Below are positions 23,831-25,112 of a stretch of 25,112 bases of DNA, piece after piece. Position 1 is the stretch's first letter; every line of letters begins with the position of its first letter. This DNA is from Theodoxus fluviatilis (Eukaryota; Mollusca; Gastropoda; Cycloneritida; Neritidae), in NCBI GenBank assembly GCA_034096865.1, contig JAWQFJ010002879.1, positions 1 to 25,112 of the forward strand, in the 5' to 3' direction. Below the pieces are notes generated by a model that searched no databases, had not been told where the DNA came from, and was given only the letters and a program-made list of their open reading frames with translations. The position numbers were made by a program, and so were the translations under genes.

Positions 23831-24076
23831 CTCTGTGTGAGTGTGTGTATGTGTGTGTAACTCTGTGTGTGTGTGTAACTCTGTGTGTGTGTGTAACTCT
23901 CTGTGTGTGTGTAACTCTGTGTGTGGGTGGGTGTGTAAATATGTGTGTGTGTGTGTAACTGTGTGTGTGTGTAATTGTGTGTGTGTGTGTGTGTAACTCT
24001 GTGCGTGTAACTCTGTGTGTGTGTGTGTAACTGTGTGTGAGTAACTCTGTGTGTGTGTAACTCGTGTGTGTATGTA

Positions 24077-24130
<54 letters not shown>

Positions 24131-24132
24131 CA

Positions 24133-24163
<31 letters not shown>

Positions 24164-24404
24164 AACTGTGTGTGTGTGTGTGTGTGTGTGTACATGTGAG
24201 AAAATGCAAACATATTTTTCAGTGTCCATTCTCCATTTGTTCATTTGTCATTTTTCTGTCCAAATATCAGTCTTCTTACCCCAATTTCTTTCTTTCTTAG
24301 GCTTTCATTTATTGAAGCTTGTGACTGTTGCAGGCAGTACTATGAGGAATGGGCTTTCCTTCGAGACCAGGAGAGAGCGTCCATGATGCCAAACATGGCA
24401 GCTG
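16929..24404 (+). CDS. SNX29: SNX29-like sorting nexin, RUN domain exons (3' end beyond window)
   Basis: Sorting nexins with an N-terminal RUN domain bind small GTPases and, via a later PX domain, phosphoinositides on endosomes. Seven coding exons: 16929-16935, 18200-18264, 19460-19512, 20981-21061, 22810-22886, 23311-23485 and 24334-24404 (529 nt, 176 complete codons), all GT-AG with matching phases. The product starts MTETAPHAG and continues with [80 protein letters not shown] and [18 protein letters not shown], ending PNMAAG. This is the RUN domain (about residues 30-176), and the blocks [33 protein letters not shown] and MLP.MAAG are those of vertebrate SNX29. Exon 1 codes only two and a third residues, which explains why the start is easily missed. 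The coiled-coil and PX parts are not in the window. Confidence 0.93.
17491..18011 (+). repeat. Compound microsatellite (GTCC)n-(CTGT)n-(GT)n-(CTCC)n-(CT)n-(GT)n
   Basis: About 520 bp in SNX29 intron 1: GTCC units to about 17523, CTGT to about 17760 with two ATAGATATG-type interruptions, GT, CTGT, CCATCCGT, CTCC (about 17860-17915), a pure CT run of about 78 bp to 17992, then GT. ORFs of up to 204 aa on both strands here are artefacts. Confidence 0.98.
18450..18504 (+). repeat. (GT)n microsatellite
   Basis: About 27 uninterrupted GT units in SNX29 intron 2. Confidence 0.97.
18691..19000 (+). repeat. C-rich tract (CCCCCACCCA)n
   Basis: About 310 bp almost entirely of C runs of 3-8 separated by single A or AT, in SNX29 intron 2. 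The minus strand is a continuous run of G tracts. All six frames are open or nearly so, and no gene is present. Confidence 0.97.
19689..19934. mobile_element. piggyBac-type MITE, 246 bp
   Basis: Flanked by TTAA at 19685-19688 and 19935-19938. The ends CCCTCGGTGTGCCACAG and (right end, complement) CCCTAGGAGTGCCACAG match at 15 of 17 bases. The left subterminal GGTGTGCCACAGT is repeated about 40 bp further in, and TCCAAAAATTTGGA is a local palindrome. It has no coding capacity. It lies in SNX29 intron 3 and is related in end structure, not identity, to the element at 7679-9390. Confidence 0.88.
20045..20638 (+). repeat. (GGTGAT)n-type array with a 258-bp higher-order tandem duplication
   Basis: Imperfect GGT/GAT/AGT triplet repeats in SNX29 intron 3. 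The unusual phrase GTAATGGTGTTTGAGGTAAT starts at 20081 and again at 20339. The sequence after each copy matches closely with small indels, so a unit of about 258 bp was duplicated after the simple repeat had diversified. The 299-aa plus and 219-aa minus ORFs are triplet-repeat artefacts. Confidence 0.95.
20815..20960 (+). repeat. (CATC)n with a (CGCC)n core
   Basis: CATC units, then CCGTCCAA, CCGTCCG and CCACCCGCCCGCCCGCCCG, then CATC again. The array ends about 20 bp before the acceptor of SNX29 exon 4. Confidence 0.97.
21106..21595 (+). repeat. GCTCT/GCTCC 5-bp array, about 490 bp
   Basis: Tandem pentamers GCTCT, GCTCC and GTTCT with occasional GCTTC and CACTC, starting about 45 bp after the SNX29 exon 4 donor. 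A 5-bp unit rarely makes stops, hence the ORFs of 200-278 aa in every frame, which are not genes. Confidence 0.97.
21600..22095 (+). repeat. Diverged tandem repeats plus (CATT)n in SNX29 intron 4
   Basis: CATGCAAGAATGGGAATAGA, CATGCAAGAATGGATGGCTG and CATGCCAAGGATGGGAACAG occur near 21743, 21899 and 22029. Each sits after a TTTTCAT/TTTATTT phrase, and GCTCATCTTTGCTGATGC-like words follow the first and third. CTCTAATGGATACCAGTCAG and CTCTAAAGGGCATCAGTTGG add a second shared motif. They look like old copies of a repeat of about 130-155 bp. A (CATT)n run lies at about 21676-21711. Confidence 0.6.
22381..22405 (+). repeat. Poly-C run
   Basis: Twenty-five consecutive C after a short CT tract in SNX29 intron 4. 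Its length is likely to be unreliable in the assembly. Confidence 0.97.
22887..23310 (+). other. SNX29 intron 5
   Basis: A 424-bp intron with donor GTAAGGTT and acceptor CTACTTTAAG. Nothing else is recognised in it. Confidence 0.9.
23571..24190 (+). repeat. (GT)n array with regular TAACT(C) interruptions, about 620 bp
   Basis: SNX29 intron 6. GT runs of 10-40 bp are separated about 18 times by TAACTCT or TAACTGT, and three times by a (C/G)ATGGATGCAT phrase in the first 170 bp. The minus-strand ORFs of up to 290 aa are produced by the repeat; only their last codons overlap exon 6 on the opposite strand. Confidence 0.97.
24301..24404 (+). other. Alternative longer form of SNX29 exon 7
   Basis: CCAATTTCTTTCTTTCTTAG at 24300 is a stronger-looking acceptor than GACTGTTGCAG at 24333. 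Using it adds 33 nt in frame, inserting [11 protein letters not shown] between K153 and the QYYEEW motif. The shorter form keeps the same spacing as vertebrate SNX29 (13 residues from HMLL to the EDW/EEW tryptophan), so I treat it as the main form. Confidence 0.45.
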
Positions 24405-24935
24405 GTAGGACTGACTTTTCTGTGAAATGATTGACTTGCATCCAACTTGAACCACGGAGGCATGTTCCCAGGATTGTGACATGCAATCAAAGGCAACCCA
24501 AAATGCTTTAATGGTGGTTTTTGTTGTTTTTGTTTTTAAGTGATCATCGTAAATATATGCAAAGAACGGTCAGTTTGTTCTTGAAATAAATCTATTTCCA
24601 AAAGGAGACACTGCCTACTTTTTCATCCCAAACTTGATACTGACTCCCATATGACTATATCAATCACTTTAGATAAAGACTGGAAACCTTTGTTAGCATA
24701 TCATATCCCTGGCTAACCTGTCTTGGGATGAACATAGTTTGCATGCAGAACCCAGGATTTTGCTTGCAGAATGACCAAGGCAAGGATGTGCATAGTTTTA
24801 TCATGAATATGTGATTTTGTGATCTGGTGTTGAAGTAATCTAAGCTTCTCATCTCCTCTTAATCTACTAGTACATCTTTTTAGAAGTTCACCTGGAAAAA
24901 AAGAAAACAGAAAAAAATGACCGGAGTCTGACCAA
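24405..24935 (+). other. SNX29 intron 7, start
   Basis: Begins GTAGGACT. No repeat or gene is recognised before about 24940, and no later SNX29 exon is visible up to the window end. Confidence 0.7.
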
Positions 24936-24940
24936 TTGTA

Positions 24941-25112
24941 TTCTCTCGTGAGAGAAGTGGGCCCTGAAGAGGGCCGTTACTAGAGCAGTCGTAGGCTTCT
25001 AGAGCAGTCGTAGGCGAGCTTTCGGAGGGGATCCTCCTTCTTCAGGCCAAGTGATACAGGACTGGCAGGCGTAGGGTTTAAATAGGGCACTGGCGGAGGC
25101 TCGTGCAACGCA
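24941..25112 (-). repeat. Unclassified dispersed-element end with histone-type stem-loop
   Basis: On the minus strand: a segment with CTGAAGA-GGAGG-ATCC-CCTCC-GAAA (25045-25020), two copies of GCCTACGACTGCTCTAG 19 bp apart (25015-24999 and 24996-24980), then AACGGCCCTCTTCAGGGCC (stem-loop 24975-24960) and a 7-bp-arm hairpin TTCTCTC-AC-GAGAGAA (24956-24941). The compact series of structural motifs suggests the end of a retroelement, possibly Penelope-like; this is inference. The element runs off the window. Confidence 0.45.
24960..24975 (-). promoter_or_regulatory. Histone mRNA 3'-end-like stem-loop
   Basis: Minus strand GGCCCTCTTCAGGGCC preceded by AA-C: a 6-bp stem and 4-base loop matching the replication-dependent histone 3' consensus GGYYYUUHUHARRRCC at all but one position. 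A purine-rich GAGAGAA lies 11-18 nt downstream where a histone downstream element would be. No histone coding sequence is found in the 137 bp upstream. Confidence 0.5.

Noticed and set aside
23337..24244. Minus-strand His/Thr-rich ORFs of 265-290 aa
   Set aside because: (GT)n translated antisense; the 290-aa ORF even runs over SNX29 exon 6 on the wrong strand.

Overview
This is an animal nuclear genome window, probably from a marine mollusc. It has split genes with GT-AG introns, a 5'-TOP ribosomal-protein promoter, very dense microsatellites, and a crowd of degraded DNA transposons and retroelements, plus one 22-N assembly gap (10091-10112). The mollusc assignment is an inference from the repeat families and the protein divergence. 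The phylum is not proven.

Only two host genes are recognised, and they stand head to head. On the minus strand, a complete RPL10 (ribosomal protein uL16) gene has five coding exons between 16574 and 4683, a short non-coding 5'-TOP exon at about 16753-16766, and an AATAAA signal at 4661-4656. On the plus strand, the first seven coding exons of a SNX29-like gene (RUN domain) run from 16929 to 24404, and the gene continues past the window. About 160 bp separate the RPL10 cap site from the SNX29 ATG, which looks like a bidirectional promoter.

The 8.6-kb intron of RPL10 between exons 2 and 3 (7475-16050) is a nested transposon graveyard. It holds a piggyBac element with TTAA target sites and a decayed transposase (7679-9390). 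It also holds a non-autonomous LTR retrotransposon with two different 16-bp minisatellites (10113-12598) that cuts into a Mutator-like transposase ORF. Next is the 3' end of a LINE split by a hAT element (8-bp target duplication) and by a 988-bp palindromic element (CCT duplication). Removing either insertion with one target copy restores the LINE reading frame.

The SNX29 introns hold almost every kind of low-complexity DNA: (CTGT)n/(CT)n, (GT)n, a 310-bp C-rich tract, a (GGTGAT)n array with a 258-bp higher-order duplication, (CATC)n, a GCTCT/GCTCC array, and a 620-bp (GT)n array. A short piggyBac-type MITE lies in intron 3. The many long ORFs in these tracts are artefacts.

The left 4 kb shows no recognisable gene. 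It contains part of a repeat family rich in the TCAAGGTCA nuclear-receptor half-site, which recurs inverted at 5541-6394, and two of three copies of a short dispersed repeat. The right end carries an unusual repeat with a histone-type 3' stem-loop.
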